The notes under the pieces were generated by a model that was not told where the DNA came from, did no database searches, and worked only from the letters and a program-made list of their open reading frames with translations. From Oceanicella sp. SM1341 (lineage in GTDB: Bacteria > Pseudomonadota > Alphaproteobacteria > Rhodobacterales > Rhodobacteraceae): a DNA stretch of 64,000 bases. The stretch is from NCBI RefSeq assembly GCF_003448965.1, contig NZ_QRGC01000012.1, positions 62,001 through 126,000 on the forward strand, given 5' to 3'. A program made the position numbers and the translations under genes. This document shows, one piece after another, positions 29,245 through 38,352 of this stretch. Numbering within the stretch: the stretch's first letter is position 1; the number at the start of each line of letters is the position of its first letter.

Positions 29245-29277
29245 CGAAAACGCCCCGGTCGTCTCCGACGGGGCGTT
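29245..29277 (-). terminator. Intrinsic terminator of rpmB
   Basis: AACGCCCC (29249-29256) pairs with GGGGCGTT (29270-29277), with an inner GTCG/CGAC stem and a TCTC loop. On the minus strand the hairpin runs into TTTT. Confidence 0.85.
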
Positions 29278-29314
29278 CAGCGGATCAGGCGCTCCCCCGC
29301 GGGGGAGGGAAGGG

Positions 29315-29602
29315 TCAGGCCGCGGCCTGGGCCTTCGCGATGTCCTTCTTGACCTTCAGCGCGCGCGGCGACAGGGCAGCGTCGTCGGCCTTGGCGAGGA
29401 AGGCGTCGAGCCCGCCGCGGTGGTCGACCGAACGCAGCGCGGAGGCGGCGATGCGGAAGCGGAAGGAACGGCCCAGCGCGTCGCTCTGCAGGGAAACCTC
29501 GTTGAGGTTCGGCAGGTAGCGGCGGCGGGTCTTGATGTTGGAGTGGCTGACGTTGTTGCCGGTCAGCACTGCCTTGCCGGTCAGTTCGCAGCGACGAGAC
29601 AT
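29315..29602 (-). CDS. rpmB: 50S ribosomal protein L28
   Basis: The 95-residue protein starts [28 protein letters not shown], the conserved L28 N-terminus, and is basic throughout. The four-cysteine zinc form is not present; only C5 remains, so this is the zinc-free type usual in alphaproteobacteria. It has its own promoter and terminator and is therefore monocistronic. Confidence 0.97.
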   Translation of the reverse strand: MSRRCELTGKAVLTGNNVSHSNIKTRRRYLPNLNEVSLQSDALGRSFRFRIAASALRSVDHRGGLDAFLAKADDAALSPRALKVKKDIAKAQAAA

Positions 29603-29717
29603 AGGTTTGTCCTCGGTTTCTGGTCCCGGCCGGGGCTGCCGGAATGTCCGGGCCAGGCGGGAAAGTGTAAAACGGTCCGGCCCCTCCCCGGCGGGGCGGC
29701 CTGAATTTCGAGCCGCT

Positions 29718-29746
29718 TCCATACTGGCCCGCTGCCGGAGCGTCAA
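29718..29746 (-). promoter_or_regulatory. Sigma-70-type promoter of rpmB
   Basis: On the minus strand TTGACG (29746-29741) and TATGGA (29723-29718) are 17 bp apart. The -35 box overlaps the end of meaB. Confidence 0.7.
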
Positions 29747-30762
29747 GGCCGGGAGAGGGGTTTTTCCGCCGGCACGAACAGATCGAGCGCCTGTTCGGCG
29801 GCATCCTCGGGGGTAAGATGCCCGTTGCGCACGCCCTCGGCAAGGGCGGGCAGGCGCGCGGTGACCGCGGGCGCGGCGCGGAATCGGGTGAGCAGACCCT
29901 CGCGAATCTCCTGGTCGAGCGCCGCCATGGCCTGGGCGCGGCGCCGCGCGGTGAGGTGGCCGCCCTCGCGCCGCCAGGTGTCGAGCCGGCACATCGCCTC
30001 CCAGGCCTGCTCCAGCCCCGCGCCGGTGACCGCCGAGCAGGTCATCGCGGCGGGGAAGCCCTCGGGGTCCTGCGGGCGGCGGCGCAGCAGGCGCAGGGCG
30101 CCGGCGTAATCGGCGCAGGTGCGGGTGGCGGTGGCGGCGAGGTCGCCGTCGGCCTTGTTCACCAGGATGAGGTCGGCGATCTCCATGATGCCGCGCTTCA
30201 CGCCCTGCAGCTCGTCGCCCCCCGCGGGCGCGAGCAGCAGCAGGAAGAGGTCGGTCATGTCCGCCACCATGGTCTCGGACTGGCCCACCCCCACGGTTTC
30301 CACCAGGATCACGTCGAAGCCCGCCGCCTCGCAGATCAGGATCGCGTCGCGCGTGCGCCGTGCCACGCCGCCGAGCGAGCTGCGCGCCGGCGAGGGGCGG
30401 ATGAAGGCCTGTGGCGCCCGCGAGAGCCGCTCCATGCGGGTCTTGTCGCCCAGGATCGAGCCGCCGGAGCGCGCCGAGGAGGGGTCGACCGCCAGCACCG
30501 CCACGCGCTTGCCCGCCTCCACCAGCTGCATGCCGAAGGCCTCGGTGAAGGTGCTCTTGCCCACGCCCGGCGTGCCGGAGAGGCCGATGCGCATCGCGTC
30601 GCGGTCGGTCTCGGCCAGGCGGCGCAGCAGGGCGCGCGCGGCGGCGCGGTGATCGGGCCGGGTCGATTCGGCCAGGGTGATCGCGCGGGACAGCGCACGG
30701 CGGTCTCCGCCGGTCACGGCGCGGGCGAGGGTCTCGGTATCCTGTGGCGTGCTGAGGGTCAT
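29743..30762 (-). CDS. meaB: Methylmalonyl-CoA mutase-associated GTPase MeaB (ArgK family)
   Basis: The 339-residue G-protein chaperone gates cobalamin loading and protects methylmalonyl-CoA mutase. The P-loop GTPGVGKS is at residues 63-70, ETVGVGQSE is the switch region, and LVNKADG gives the NKxD base-recognition motif. The mutase genes are not in the window. It implies a B12-dependent propionate/methylmalonyl-CoA (or ethylmalonyl-CoA) pathway. It is divergent from imuA and shares its control region. Confidence 0.94.
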   Translation of the reverse strand: MTLSTPQDTETLARAVTGGDRRALSRAITLAESTRPDHRAAARALLRRLAETDRDAMRIGLSGTPGVGKSTFTEAFGMQLVEAGKRVAVLAVDPSSARSGGSILGDKTRMERLSRAPQAFIRPSPARSSLGGVARRTRDAILICEAAGFDVILVETVGVGQSETMVADMTDLFLLLLAPAGGDELQGVKRGIMEIADLILVNKADGDLAATATRTCADYAGALRLLRRRPQDPEGFPAAMTCSAVTGAGLEQAWEAMCRLDTWRREGGHLTARRRAQAMAALDQEIREGLLTRFRAAPAVTARLPALAEGVRNGHLTPEDAAEQALDLFVPAEKPLSRP

Positions 30763-30899
30763 GCGGGGCCTTCGGGCGCTGGAAGAGGGGCGGCGAAGCC
30801 CCTGTTTCGCCTCGCGCGGGGGCGGCTGTCCAGCCCGGATGCGCGGGCGGGATGCCGCCCCCGCGCGGGAAAACTTCGCGAAAAAGCGACTCGCAGTCC

Positions 30900-30914
30900 G
30901 AACAAAAAGTGAAC
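30900..30914 (+). promoter_or_regulatory. LexA box of the imuA-imuB-dnaE2 operon
   Basis: GAAC-N7-GAAC at 30900-30914 is an exact match, in reverse, to the alphaproteobacterial SOS operator GTTC-N7-GTTC. A CATAAT -10-like hexamer abuts it at 30914-30919. Confidence 0.88.
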
Positions 30915-30966
30915 ATAATGGGGAATGACAGCGGAACGACGATCAGGGAGCAGACCGGAGCCGGCA

Positions 30967-31770
30967 ATGGATGTGGATGCGTTGAGACAGGTGATCGCCC
31001 GGATGGAGGGGCGCGGGGCGAAGCTGGAGCCGGGGGGCGAGCGCGGGCTGCCGCGCTGGAGCCTCGGGGTGGAGGGGCCGGATGCCGCCCTCGGGCCGGA
31101 GGGGCTGGCGGGGGGGGCGTTGCATGATTTCACCCCGCGGCAGGCCAGCCATGCGCCGGGGCTGGCGGCCTTCGTGCTGCGGCTGCTGGTGCGGCTGCCG
31201 CGGGCCGGGCCGGTGCTCTGGTGCCAGACCGATTTCGCCCTGCGCGAATACGGCGCCCCGGGGATCGCGGCCTTCCGCGGCGCCGGGCTCGCGCCCGAGC
31301 GGGTGGTGTTCGTGAGCCTGCGGCGCGCGGAGGAGATGTCCTTCGTGCTGGAGGAGGCGCTCGGCGTGCCGGCGCTGGCCGCGGTGCTGGGCGAGGGGCC
31401 GCCGCTGTCCTTCACCGCCACGCGGCGCCTGGCGCTGCGCGCGGGCGAGAGCGGTGTGCCCTGCCTGTTCCTCGGGCTGGGCGCGCAGGCCCAGCCCTCG
31501 GTGGCGGCCACGCGCTGGCGGGTGGGGCCGGCGCCCGGCCTGCCGCATCCCGATGACCCCGCCGCCCCGGGCCAGCCCGGCTGGGCGGTGGAACTTGAGC
31601 GCGCACGGGCCGGCCGGCCCGGCGCCTGGAAGGTGACCTGGAATGAAGAGACGCATTCTTTCGCTCCGCTTCCCGTTCCTGCCGGTGGAGCGGGTGCTGC
31701 GGGCCGAGGCGGCCCGGAGGCGGACCCGGCAGGACTGGCCGGAGCCACCGGAGGAGGCGGGGAGGGCTGA
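30967..31770 (+). CDS. imuA: ImuA, RecA/SulA-like mutasome protein
   Basis: The 267-residue protein is of the ImuA type that precedes imuB and dnaE2 in many proteobacteria, where the trio carries out SOS-induced error-prone synthesis. [22 protein letters not shown] and [16 protein letters not shown] resemble the degenerate RecA fold. No intact Walker A is visible. The start at 30967 was preferred because an upstream ATG (30925) lies at the predicted transcript start. The last 128 nt overlap imuB in another frame and encode a Gly/Ala-rich tail. Confidence 0.86.
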   Translation: MDVDALRQVIARMEGRGAKLEPGGERGLPRWSLGVEGPDAALGPEGLAGGALHDFTPRQASHAPGLAAFVLRLLVRLPRAGPVLWCQTDFALREYGAPGIAAFRGAGLAPERVVFVSLRRAEEMSFVLEEALGVPALAAVLGEGPPLSFTATRRLALRAGESGVPCLFLGLGAQAQPSVAATRWRVGPAPGLPHPDDPAAPGQPGWAVELERARAGRPGAWKVTWNEETHSFAPLPVPAGGAGAAGRGGPEADPAGLAGATGGGGEG

Positions 31771-34435
31771 GCCCGCCGGCCCGCTGGTGCTGGTGGAGCG
31801 CGGCGCCGGCGGCACGCGCATCACCGCCGCCAGCCGCGAGGCGCTGCGTGCCGGTGCGCGGCCGGGCCAGGCCCTCACCGATGCGCGTGCCGCGTGCCCC
31901 GGCCTGCGCGTGCTGCAGGCCGAGCCGGAGGCGGATCGCGCCCTGCTCGAGCACCTGGCGCGCGCGGCGCAGCGCCATGCCCCCATCGTGGCGATGGACG
32001 GGCCGGACGGGCTGTTGCTCGACACCACGGGCTGCGCGCATCTCTTCGGCGGCGAGGCCGGGCTGATGGCCGATTGCACCGGCCGGCTGGAGCGGGCGGG
32101 CTTCACCCTGCGCGCGGGCCTCGCGCCCACGCCGGGCCTCGCCCGGGCGCTGGCGCTCTGCGGCACCGGCCGCGAGATCGTGACGGCGGAGCAGGCGGCG
32201 GCGCGGGCGGATGCCCTGCCGGTCGCAGCCCTGCGCCTTGCGCCCGAGCGGGTGGTGCTGCTGCGCCGGCTGGGCCTTGCCAGCGTCGGTGCGCTGCGCG
32301 CCCTGCCGCGCGCCACGCTGGAGCGGCGGTTCCGCAACCGCGACGCGGCGCTCTCGGTGCGGCTGCGCCTCGACCAGCTCACCGGCGCGGTGGACGAGCC
32401 GCTCGCCCCCCTGCAGCCGCCGCCGCTCTACCGGGTGCAGCAGGTGCTGCCCGAGCCGGTGATCGACGTCTCTGCCGCCGGCATGGTGCTCGGCGACCTG
32501 CTCCTGCGCCTCGTCGGGCTGCTGGAGCGCGACGGGCGCGGCGCCCGGGCCCTCACCCTCACCGCCTTTCGCGCCGATGGCGGCACGAGCGCGGTGCGCC
32601 TGCGCCTCGCCCGGCCCTCGCGCGATGCGGCGCGGATCGGGCGGCTCTTCGCCGACCGGCTGGAGGAGATCGACAGCGGCTTCGGCATCGACGCCTTCCT
32701 GCTCGAGGCGCCGGTGGCCGAGGCGCTCTCCGCCCGGCAGGACAGCCTGGTGGAGGACCTCGCCCCCGCTCCCGACGCCCGCCAGGCCCGGCGGAATGCC
32801 GGGGCGGGGCGCGCCCCGGAGCCCCCGGCCGACAGCCGGCCCCCCTCCCGCGCCGGTGCGGAGCGCCACCCCCCGGAGCAGGCAGGCGACCTGTTCGCCG
32901 CGCGCACGGGCGGGGTGGAGGAGGCCGACCCCCTCGCGCCGCGCGCAGCCGTGCGGGCAGGAGGCGGCATGCCCCGGGGCGCAGGACACCCCCGGCGCCT
33001 GTCACATGCCCTCGGTGCAGGGCGCGGCGCCCACCTGTCGACAGCAGAAGCCGGCCCCTGTCACATGCTGGCGGTCGACGGAGCAGAGGACATCGTGGGC
33101 TTTGCGCAGAGCGGCGGAGAGGCGGGCAGGCGCCCCGCGCAGGGGAGAGACACGGAGCCGGGCGCTGGCCTTGCCACGGCAGGGGGCGGAGAGCGCGGCT
33201 TTGGTTTCGGGCAGGCGGGCGGAGAAGTGCGGGGCGTGCACCTCGCGCGGAGCGGCGGCGTGGAGGGTCGGCGCCCCGCGCAGGGGAGAGACACGGAGCC
33301 GGGCGCTGGCCTTGCCGCGGCAGGGGGCGGAGAGCGCGGCTTTGGTTCCGGGCAGGCCGGGGGAACAGAGCGGGGCATGCCCCCCGTGCGGGGCGGTGGC
33401 GTGGAGGGTTGGCGCCCCGCGCAGGGGAGAGACACGGAGCCGGGCGCTGGCCTTGCCCCGGCAGGGGGCGGAGAGGGCGGCATACGCCCCGGGCAGGCGG
33501 GCGGAGCAGAGGAGGGCGGGCGCCTCGCACGGCGTGGCGGAGCGGATGGCCGGCGTCTCGCGCAGGTGAGGGGTGCCGGTCCGGACCCGGCAGGGAAAGC
33601 GGAGGGCGGCATCCGTTCCGGGCGCATGACCGGGGTGGAGGACAGCGGGCCCCTCGTTCGGACCGGCGGAGGCCCGGCCCCGGCAGAGGGCGCAGGGCAT
33701 GACCTGCGGTCCGGGCAGGAGAGCGGAGCGGAGGAGGCTGCATGCCCTGCCGCGCGGAGCGGCGAAGAAGGCGGCCGGTCGCTGGTGTGGAGCGTCGGAG
33801 CCGGGCGAAGCTGCGCGCTGGTCGGCGAGGACGGTGATGCGCACCCCGGGCCGGCGGGAGCAAAGCCCGCGGCCGGTTCTGCCCGGCGCCCCGGGCGCGG
33901 GAGCGCGCCGGGGCAGGGCGGAGCCGCGCTGCCGGGGGCGATGTTTCCCCTGGTCGACACGCTGGCCAACCGGCTGGGGGGGCGGCGGGTCTACCAGCTC
34001 GCCCCGGTGGCGAGCCACCTGCCGGAGCGCGCGATGCGCCGGGTGGCGGTGGGCGGCGCGCAGCCCCGGCTCGCCACGGCTGCCCGGGCCACCCCCGATA
34101 CCGCCCCCGATACCGCTGCCTGGCCCGAGGCGGCCCCGCCGCGCCCGCTGCGCCTGCTGCCGCGCCCCGAGCCGCTGGAGGTGACCGCGGCGCTGCCCGA
34201 CGGCCCGCCGCTGCAATTCGTCTGGCGCCGGGTGCGCCGGGTGGTGGTCCGCGCCGCCGGCCCCGAGCGCATCGCCCCCGAATGGTGGCACCCCGACGCC
34301 CGTGGCACCGCCGTGCGCGACTATTACCATGTCGAGGACCGTGAGGGCTGCCAGTACTGGATCTGCCGCGCCCTCGCCCCCGGCGGCCCCGCCGCGGGCC
34401 GCGGCGCCTGGTACATGCACGGGCTTTTCGCATGA
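31643..34435 (+). CDS. imuB: ImuB, catalytically inactive Y-family polymerase with repeat insertion
   Basis: The 930-residue protein is almost twice the usual 450-550. Residues 1 to about 365 are Y-family-like, but the metal-binding acidic residues are missing at the expected places ([11 protein letters not shown] near the start; DGPDG further on). It should therefore bridge DnaE2 and the clamp and not polymerise. EQAGDLFA near residue 411 resembles a beta-clamp peptide. Residues about 420-760 are Gly/Ala/Pro/Arg-rich and include tandem 47-residue repeats. The conserved C-terminal part resumes near MFPLVDTLANRLGGRRVYQL and ends in RDYYHVEDREGCQYWICR. Its stop overlaps the dnaE2 start (ATGA). 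Confidence 0.9.
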   Translation: MKRRILSLRFPFLPVERVLRAEAARRRTRQDWPEPPEEAGRAEPAGPLVLVERGAGGTRITAASREALRAGARPGQALTDARAACPGLRVLQAEPEADRALLEHLARAAQRHAPIVAMDGPDGLLLDTTGCAHLFGGEAGLMADCTGRLERAGFTLRAGLAPTPGLARALALCGTGREIVTAEQAAARADALPVAALRLAPERVVLLRRLGLASVGALRALPRATLERRFRNRDAALSVRLRLDQLTGAVDEPLAPLQPPPLYRVQQVLPEPVIDVSAAGMVLGDLLLRLVGLLERDGRGARALTLTAFRADGGTSAVRLRLARPSRDAARIGRLFADRLEEIDSGFGIDAFLLEAPVAEALSARQDSLVEDLAPAPDARQARRNAGAGRAPEPPADSRPPSRAGAERHPPEQAGDLFAARTGGVEEADPLAPRAAVRAGGGMPRGAGHPRRLSHALGAGRGAHLSTAEAGPCHMLAVDGAEDIVGFAQSGGEAGRRPAQGRDTEPGAGLATAGGGERGFGFGQAGGEVRGVHLARSGGVEGRRPAQGRDTEPGAGLAAAGGGERGFGSGQAGGTERGMPPVRGGGVEGWRPAQGRDTEPGAGLAPAGGGEGGIRPGQAGGAEEGGRLARRGGADGRRLAQVRGAGPDPAGKAEGGIRSGRMTGVEDSGPLVRTGGGPAPAEGAGHDLRSGQESGAEEAACPAARSGEEGGRSLVWSVGAGRSCALVGEDGDAHPGPAGAKPAAGSARRPGRGSAPGQGGAALPGAMFPLVDTLANRLGGRRVYQLAPVASHLPERAMRRVAVGGAQPRLATAARATPDTAPDTAAWPEAAPPRPLRLLPRPEPLEVTAALPDGPPLQFVWRRVRRVVVRAAGPERIAPEWWHPDARGTAVRDYYHVEDREGCQYWICRALAPGGPAAGRGAWYMHGLFA
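33131..33694 (+). repeat. 141-bp (47-codon) tandem repeats inside imuB
   Basis: Units begin at 33131, 33272, 33413 and 33554, exactly 141 bp apart. The first three share long identical blocks (encoding RPAQGRDTEPGAGLA); the fourth is degenerate and shortens near its end. Because 141 is a multiple of three, copy-number change keeps the frame. Confidence 0.9.
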
Positions 34436-37400
34436 GCCGCCCGCCGGAGACCCCATCTGATACCTCGCCCCTTCGCCCCTGCGTGGCGAAGTCCGGGGAT
34501 GCGCCCGGCGCGCCATCCCCGCCTGACGCTTCCCTCGGGCCCGGGGCACGGGATTTCCCGGCAGACCCGGCAGACCCGTTTGGCGGTGCCATTGAGGCTG
34601 AGGCTGAGGCTGAGGCTGAGGCTGAGGCTGAGGCTGAGGCTGAGGCTGAGGCTGAGGCTGAGGCTGAGGCTGCCCCCTTCGCGGCCTCCCGCCCGGCCCC
34701 GGGGGGGACGTCCGCCGCGCGGATCCTGCACCTGTCGCGCCATACGCCCGCAGACATGCCCCCGGAAACAGCCACTGCCCGGGCCCCGGAGGAGCGCGCC
34801 GCGGGATCGGGGGACAGAGCCCCCGGCAGCCCGCGCGAGAGCTCCCCGCAAACCGCCGCCCTGCTGCCCTTCGCGCCGCGCGGGCAGGCGCCCCGGGGCG
34901 CTGCCCCACCGCCTGCCTATGCCGAGCTCGCCTGCACCACGAATTTCTCCTTCCTGCGCGGCGCCTCGCACCCGGAGGAGCTGGTGGCCCGGGCGGTGGA
35001 GCTGGGCCATGCCGCGATCGGCGTGGCGGACAGGAACACCCTCGCCGGGGTGGTGCGCGCCCATGTGGCGGCGAAGAAGGCCGGGCTGCGGCTGCTGGTC
35101 GGCGCCCGGCTGGTGAGCCGCGAGGGGCTGGAGGCGCTGTGTTTCCCCACAGACCGCGCCGCCTACGGCCGGCTCAGCCGCCTGCTCACCGCCGGCAAGC
35201 GCGCCGCGCCCAAGGGGGAATGCGACTTCGGGCTGGAGGACATGCTCGCGCAGGCGGAAGGGCAGGTGCTCGTCGCCCTGCCGCCCGTGGCGCAGGTGGC
35301 GGAGGAGGGGTTTGCGGCCGCCCTCGCGCGGCTGGCGGCGGCGGCGCCGGGGCGGGTGTGGCTCGGCCTCGCCCACCGGCATGGCGGGGATGATCGCGCC
35401 CGGCTCGCCCGGCTGGCGCGGCTGGCGGGGCAGGCGGGCGTGCCGCTCCTCGCCCATAACGACGTGCATTACCACACCCCCGACCGCCGCCCGCTGCAGG
35501 ACGTGCTCACCTGCATCCGCGAGGGGGTGACGGTGGCGCAGGCAGGCTTCCGCCTCGCGGCCAATGCCGAGCGCCACCTCAAGCCCGCCGCCGAGATGGC
35601 CCGGCTCTTCGCCGCCTGGCCCGGAGCGCTCGCGGCCATCGGCGAGGTGCTCTCCCTGTGCCGCTTCTCGCTCGACGAGCTGGCCTACAACTACCCTTCC
35701 GAGCCGGTGCCCAAGGGCAGCACCCCGCAGGCGCATCTCGAGGCGCTCACCCGCAAGGGCGCCGAAGCCCGCTACCCGAAGGGCGTGCCGGAGGAGGTGA
35801 CACGGCTGCTGGAGAAGGAACTCGCCCTCATCGGCGAGCTCGGCTACGCGCCCTATTTCCTCACCGTGCACGACATGGTGGCCTTCGCGCGCAGCCGGGG
35901 CATCCTGTGTCAGGGGCGGGGCTCGGCGGCGAACTCGGCCGTGTGCTTCTGCCTCGGCATCACCGCGGTGGACCCGGCGAAGAGCCAGCTGCTGTTCGAG
36001 CGTTTCATCTCCCGCGCGCGAAAGGAGCCCCCCGACATCGACGTGGATTTCGAGCACGAGCGCCGCGAGGAGGTGATCCAGCACGTCTATGCCCGCTACG
36101 GCCGCCACCGCGCGGCACTGGCCGCCACGGTGATCTCCTACCGCCCGCGCAGTGCGGTGCGCGACGTGGGCCGGGCCATGGGGCTCACCGAGGACGTGAC
36201 GGCGGCGCTGGCCTCCACGGTCTGGGGCTCCTGGGGGGAGGAACTGCCGGCCGAGGAGATCCGCGCCGCCGGGCTCGACCTCTCGGACCCGCTGCTGGCG
36301 CGCACCGTGGCGCTCACCACCGAGCTGCTGGGCTTCCCGCGCCACCTCTCCCAGCACGTGGGCGGCTTCGTGCTCACCGAGGACCCGCTGGAGGAGATCG
36401 TGCCCATCGGCAATGCCGCCATGCCCGACCGCACCTTCATCGAGTGGGACAAGGACGACATCGAGGCGCTGGGCATCCTGAAGGTCGACGTGCTGGCGCT
36501 GGGCATGCTGAGCTGCCTCGCCCGCGCCTTCGGCATGCTGCGCGCCTGGGAGGGGATCGACCACGACCTCGCCTCCATCCCCCAGGCGGATGACAGCGTC
36601 TACGCCATGCTCTCGGCGGCGGATGCGATCGGCGTGTTCCAGGTGGAGAGCCGGGCCCAGCTCAACATGCTGCCGCGCCTGCGCCCGAAGGTGTTCTACG
36701 ACCTGGTCATCGAGGTGGCCATCGTGCGGCCCGGGCCGATCCAGGGCGACATGGTCCACCCCTACCTGCGCCGGCGCGACGGGCTGGAGCGGGTGGAATA
36801 CCCCGCGCCCGACCCCCGGCACGGCGACCCCGACGAGCTGCGCCGCGTGCTCGACCGCACCATGGGCGTGCCGCTCTTCCAGGAACAGGCGATGCAGATC
36901 GCCATCGCCGCGGCCGAGTTCACCGGCGACGAGGCCAACGAGCTGCGCCGCGCCATGGCCACCTTCCGCAACCCCGGCACCATCCACGCGCTGGAGGAGC
37001 GCATGGTGGGGCGGATGATCGCCCGCGGCTACACGGCCGATTTCGCCTCCCGCTGCTTCGAGCAGATCAAGGGCTTCGGCCAGTACGGCTTCCCGGAGAG
37101 CCACGCGGCGAGCTTCGCCATCCTCGTCTACGCCTCGGCCTGGGTGAAGCGCCACCACCCGGCGATCTTCTGCGCGGCGCTGCTGAACTCCCAGCCCATG
37201 GGGTTCTACGCCCCCGCCCAGCTGGTGCGCGACGCGCGCGGCCACGGGGTGGAGGTGCGCCCGGTCGACGTCCTCGCCTCGGACTGGGACTGCACGCTGG
37301 AGCCGGGCGAGGCCGGCCCCGCCCTGCGCCTGGGCTTCCGCCAGGTCGACGGGCTGCCCGAGGCGGCAATGCGCGCCTTCGTGAGCCGCCGCGCGGCGCT

Positions 37401-38352
37401 GATGGCGGCAGGGCTTCCGGGGGCGGGCCCGTCTCCCGGACCTGTGACGGGTGCTCAATGGCCCCCGGCGGCAGAGGAGGAACGCAAGGTGCCCCGCGGC
37501 GGCCCGGCCTCAGGGCGCGCGCAGATGACGGCGCCGGAGGCGGAAGGGGCCGGCTTCGCGCGCCCGCCTGGCCCTGCCGGTGCCGCTGCGCCCGCTCCCG
37601 GCTGGCTCTCCGGGCTCGATGCCTTCCGGGCGGCGACCGGGCTGTCGCGCGCGCTGCTGGAGCGGCTGGCGGCGGCGGATGCGCTGGGCGGGCTGGGGCT
37701 CGACCGGCGCCAGGGGCTCTGGGCGGTGCGCGGGCTCGGGGCCGACGGCGGGTTGCCGCTGTTCGAGGCCGCGGGCGAGACCGGCAGCGCCGCCGAGCCG
37801 GAGGTGCGCCTGCCGGCCATGCGCCTCTCCGAGCAGGTGGTGGCGGATTACCAGACCCACCGGCTGTCGCTGAAGGCGCACCCGATGTCCTTCCTGCGCG
37901 CGCGCCACGCCGCGCGCGGCACCCGCAGCGCCACGGCGCTGGGCGGGACGGTGCAGAACCAGCGCGTGCGCGTCTCGGGCGTGGTGCTGGTGCGCCAGCG
38001 GCCGGGCACCGCGCAGGGCGTCGTGTTCATGACCATCGAGGACGAGACCGGCACGGTGAACATCGTGATCTGGCGCAAGGTGCTGGCCCGCTTCCGCCGC
38101 GCGGTGATGACGGCGCGGCTGGTGCAGGTCTCGGGCGTGGTGCAGCGCACGGGCGACATCATCCACGTGATCGCGGGGCGGATCGACGACCTGAGCGACG
38201 AGCTCTCGCTGCTCTCGGAGACCGACGACATGCCCGAGGCGCTCGCCCGCGCCGACGAGGTGAAACGCCCCGAGCCCGGCAGCCGCCGCCCCTCGCGCGC
38301 CCAGCATCCGCGCAACGTGCGCATCCTGCCGAAGAGCCGGGATTTTCACTGA
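34432..38352 (+). CDS. dnaE2: Error-prone DNA polymerase DnaE2 with N-terminal extension
   Basis: The 1306-residue C-family polymerase is the catalytic member of the mutasome. The PHP domain starts near residue 160 (YAELACTTNFSFLRGASHPEELV). The catalytic aspartates lie in PPDIDVDFEHERREEVIQH, and an OB fold (VRVSGVVLVRQRPGTAQGVVFMTIED) is near the end. The first 160 residues are an extra Pro/Ala-rich leader with 13 Glu-Ala dipeptides (55-80). A second Pro/Ala-rich insertion sits at about residues 990-1060. The start overlaps the imuB stop as ATGA, which supports this long form. Confidence 0.94.
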   Translation: MSRPPETPSDTSPLRPCVAKSGDAPGAPSPPDASLGPGARDFPADPADPFGGAIEAEAEAEAEAEAEAEAEAEAEAEAEAAPFAASRPAPGGTSAARILHLSRHTPADMPPETATARAPEERAAGSGDRAPGSPRESSPQTAALLPFAPRGQAPRGAAPPPAYAELACTTNFSFLRGASHPEELVARAVELGHAAIGVADRNTLAGVVRAHVAAKKAGLRLLVGARLVSREGLEALCFPTDRAAYGRLSRLLTAGKRAAPKGECDFGLEDMLAQAEGQVLVALPPVAQVAEEGFAAALARLAAAAPGRVWLGLAHRHGGDDRARLARLARLAGQAGVPLLAHNDVHYHTPDRRPLQDVLTCIREGVTVAQAGFRLAANAERHLKPAAEMARLFAAWPGALAAIGEVLSLCRFSLDELAYNYPSEPVPKGSTPQAHLEALTRKGAEARYPKGVPEEVTRLLEKELALIGELGYAPYFLTVHDMVAFARSRGILCQGRGSAANSAVCFCLGITAVDPAKSQLLFERFISRARKEPPDIDVDFEHERREEVIQHVYARYGRHRAALAATVISYRPRSAVRDVGRAMGLTEDVTAALASTVWGSWGEELPAEEIRAAGLDLSDPLLARTVALTTELLGFPRHLSQHVGGFVLTEDPLEEIVPIGNAAMPDRTFIEWDKDDIEALGILKVDVLALGMLSCLARAFGMLRAWEGIDHDLASIPQADDSVYAMLSAADAIGVFQVESRAQLNMLPRLRPKVFYDLVIEVAIVRPGPIQGDMVHPYLRRRDGLERVEYPAPDPRHGDPDELRRVLDRTMGVPLFQEQAMQIAIAAAEFTGDEANELRRAMATFRNPGTIHALEERMVGRMIARGYTADFASRCFEQIKGFGQYGFPESHAASFAILVYASAWVKRHHPAIFCAALLNSQPMGFYAPAQLVRDARGHGVEVRPVDVLASDWDCTLEPGEAGPALRLGFRQVDGLPEAAMRAFVSRRAALMAAGLPGAGPSPGPVTGAQWPPAAEEERKVPRGGPASGRAQMTAPEAEGAGFARPPGPAGAAAPAPGWLSGLDAFRAATGLSRALLERLAAADALGGLGLDRRQGLWAVRGLGADGGLPLFEAAGETGSAAEPEVRLPAMRLSEQVVADYQTHRLSLKAHPMSFLRARHAARGTRSATALGGTVQNQRVRVSGVVLVRQRPGTAQGVVFMTIEDETGTVNIVIWRKVLARFRRAVMTARLVQVSGVVQRTGDIIHVIAGRIDDLSDELSLLSETDDMPEALARADEVKRPEPGSRRPSRAQHPRNVRILPKSRDFH
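34594..34671 (+). repeat. Hexanucleotide microsatellite (GAGGCT) x 13 in dnaE2
   Basis: Thirteen perfect uninterrupted GAGGCT units encode (Glu-Ala)13 at DnaE2 residues 55-80. Slippage would add or remove dipeptides without a frameshift. Confidence 0.97.

Noticed and set aside
33131-33694. Regularly spaced repeats considered as a CRISPR array
   Set aside because: The unit is 141 bp with near-identity through most of its length and no repeat/spacer alternation. It is coding tandem repetition.
33002-34909. Minus-strand open frame (635 codons) opposite the imuB repeats
   Set aside because: The repeats have a period divisible by three, so all frames stay open. ImuB has conserved N- and C-terminal domains in the plus frame and the antisense product has none.
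34324-37458. Very long minus-strand open frame (1044 codons) opposite dnaE2
   Set aside because: It is antisense to a clear DnaE2 with catalytic motifs. The translation is His/Arg/Gly-rich low complexity, the normal shadow in very GC-rich DNA.
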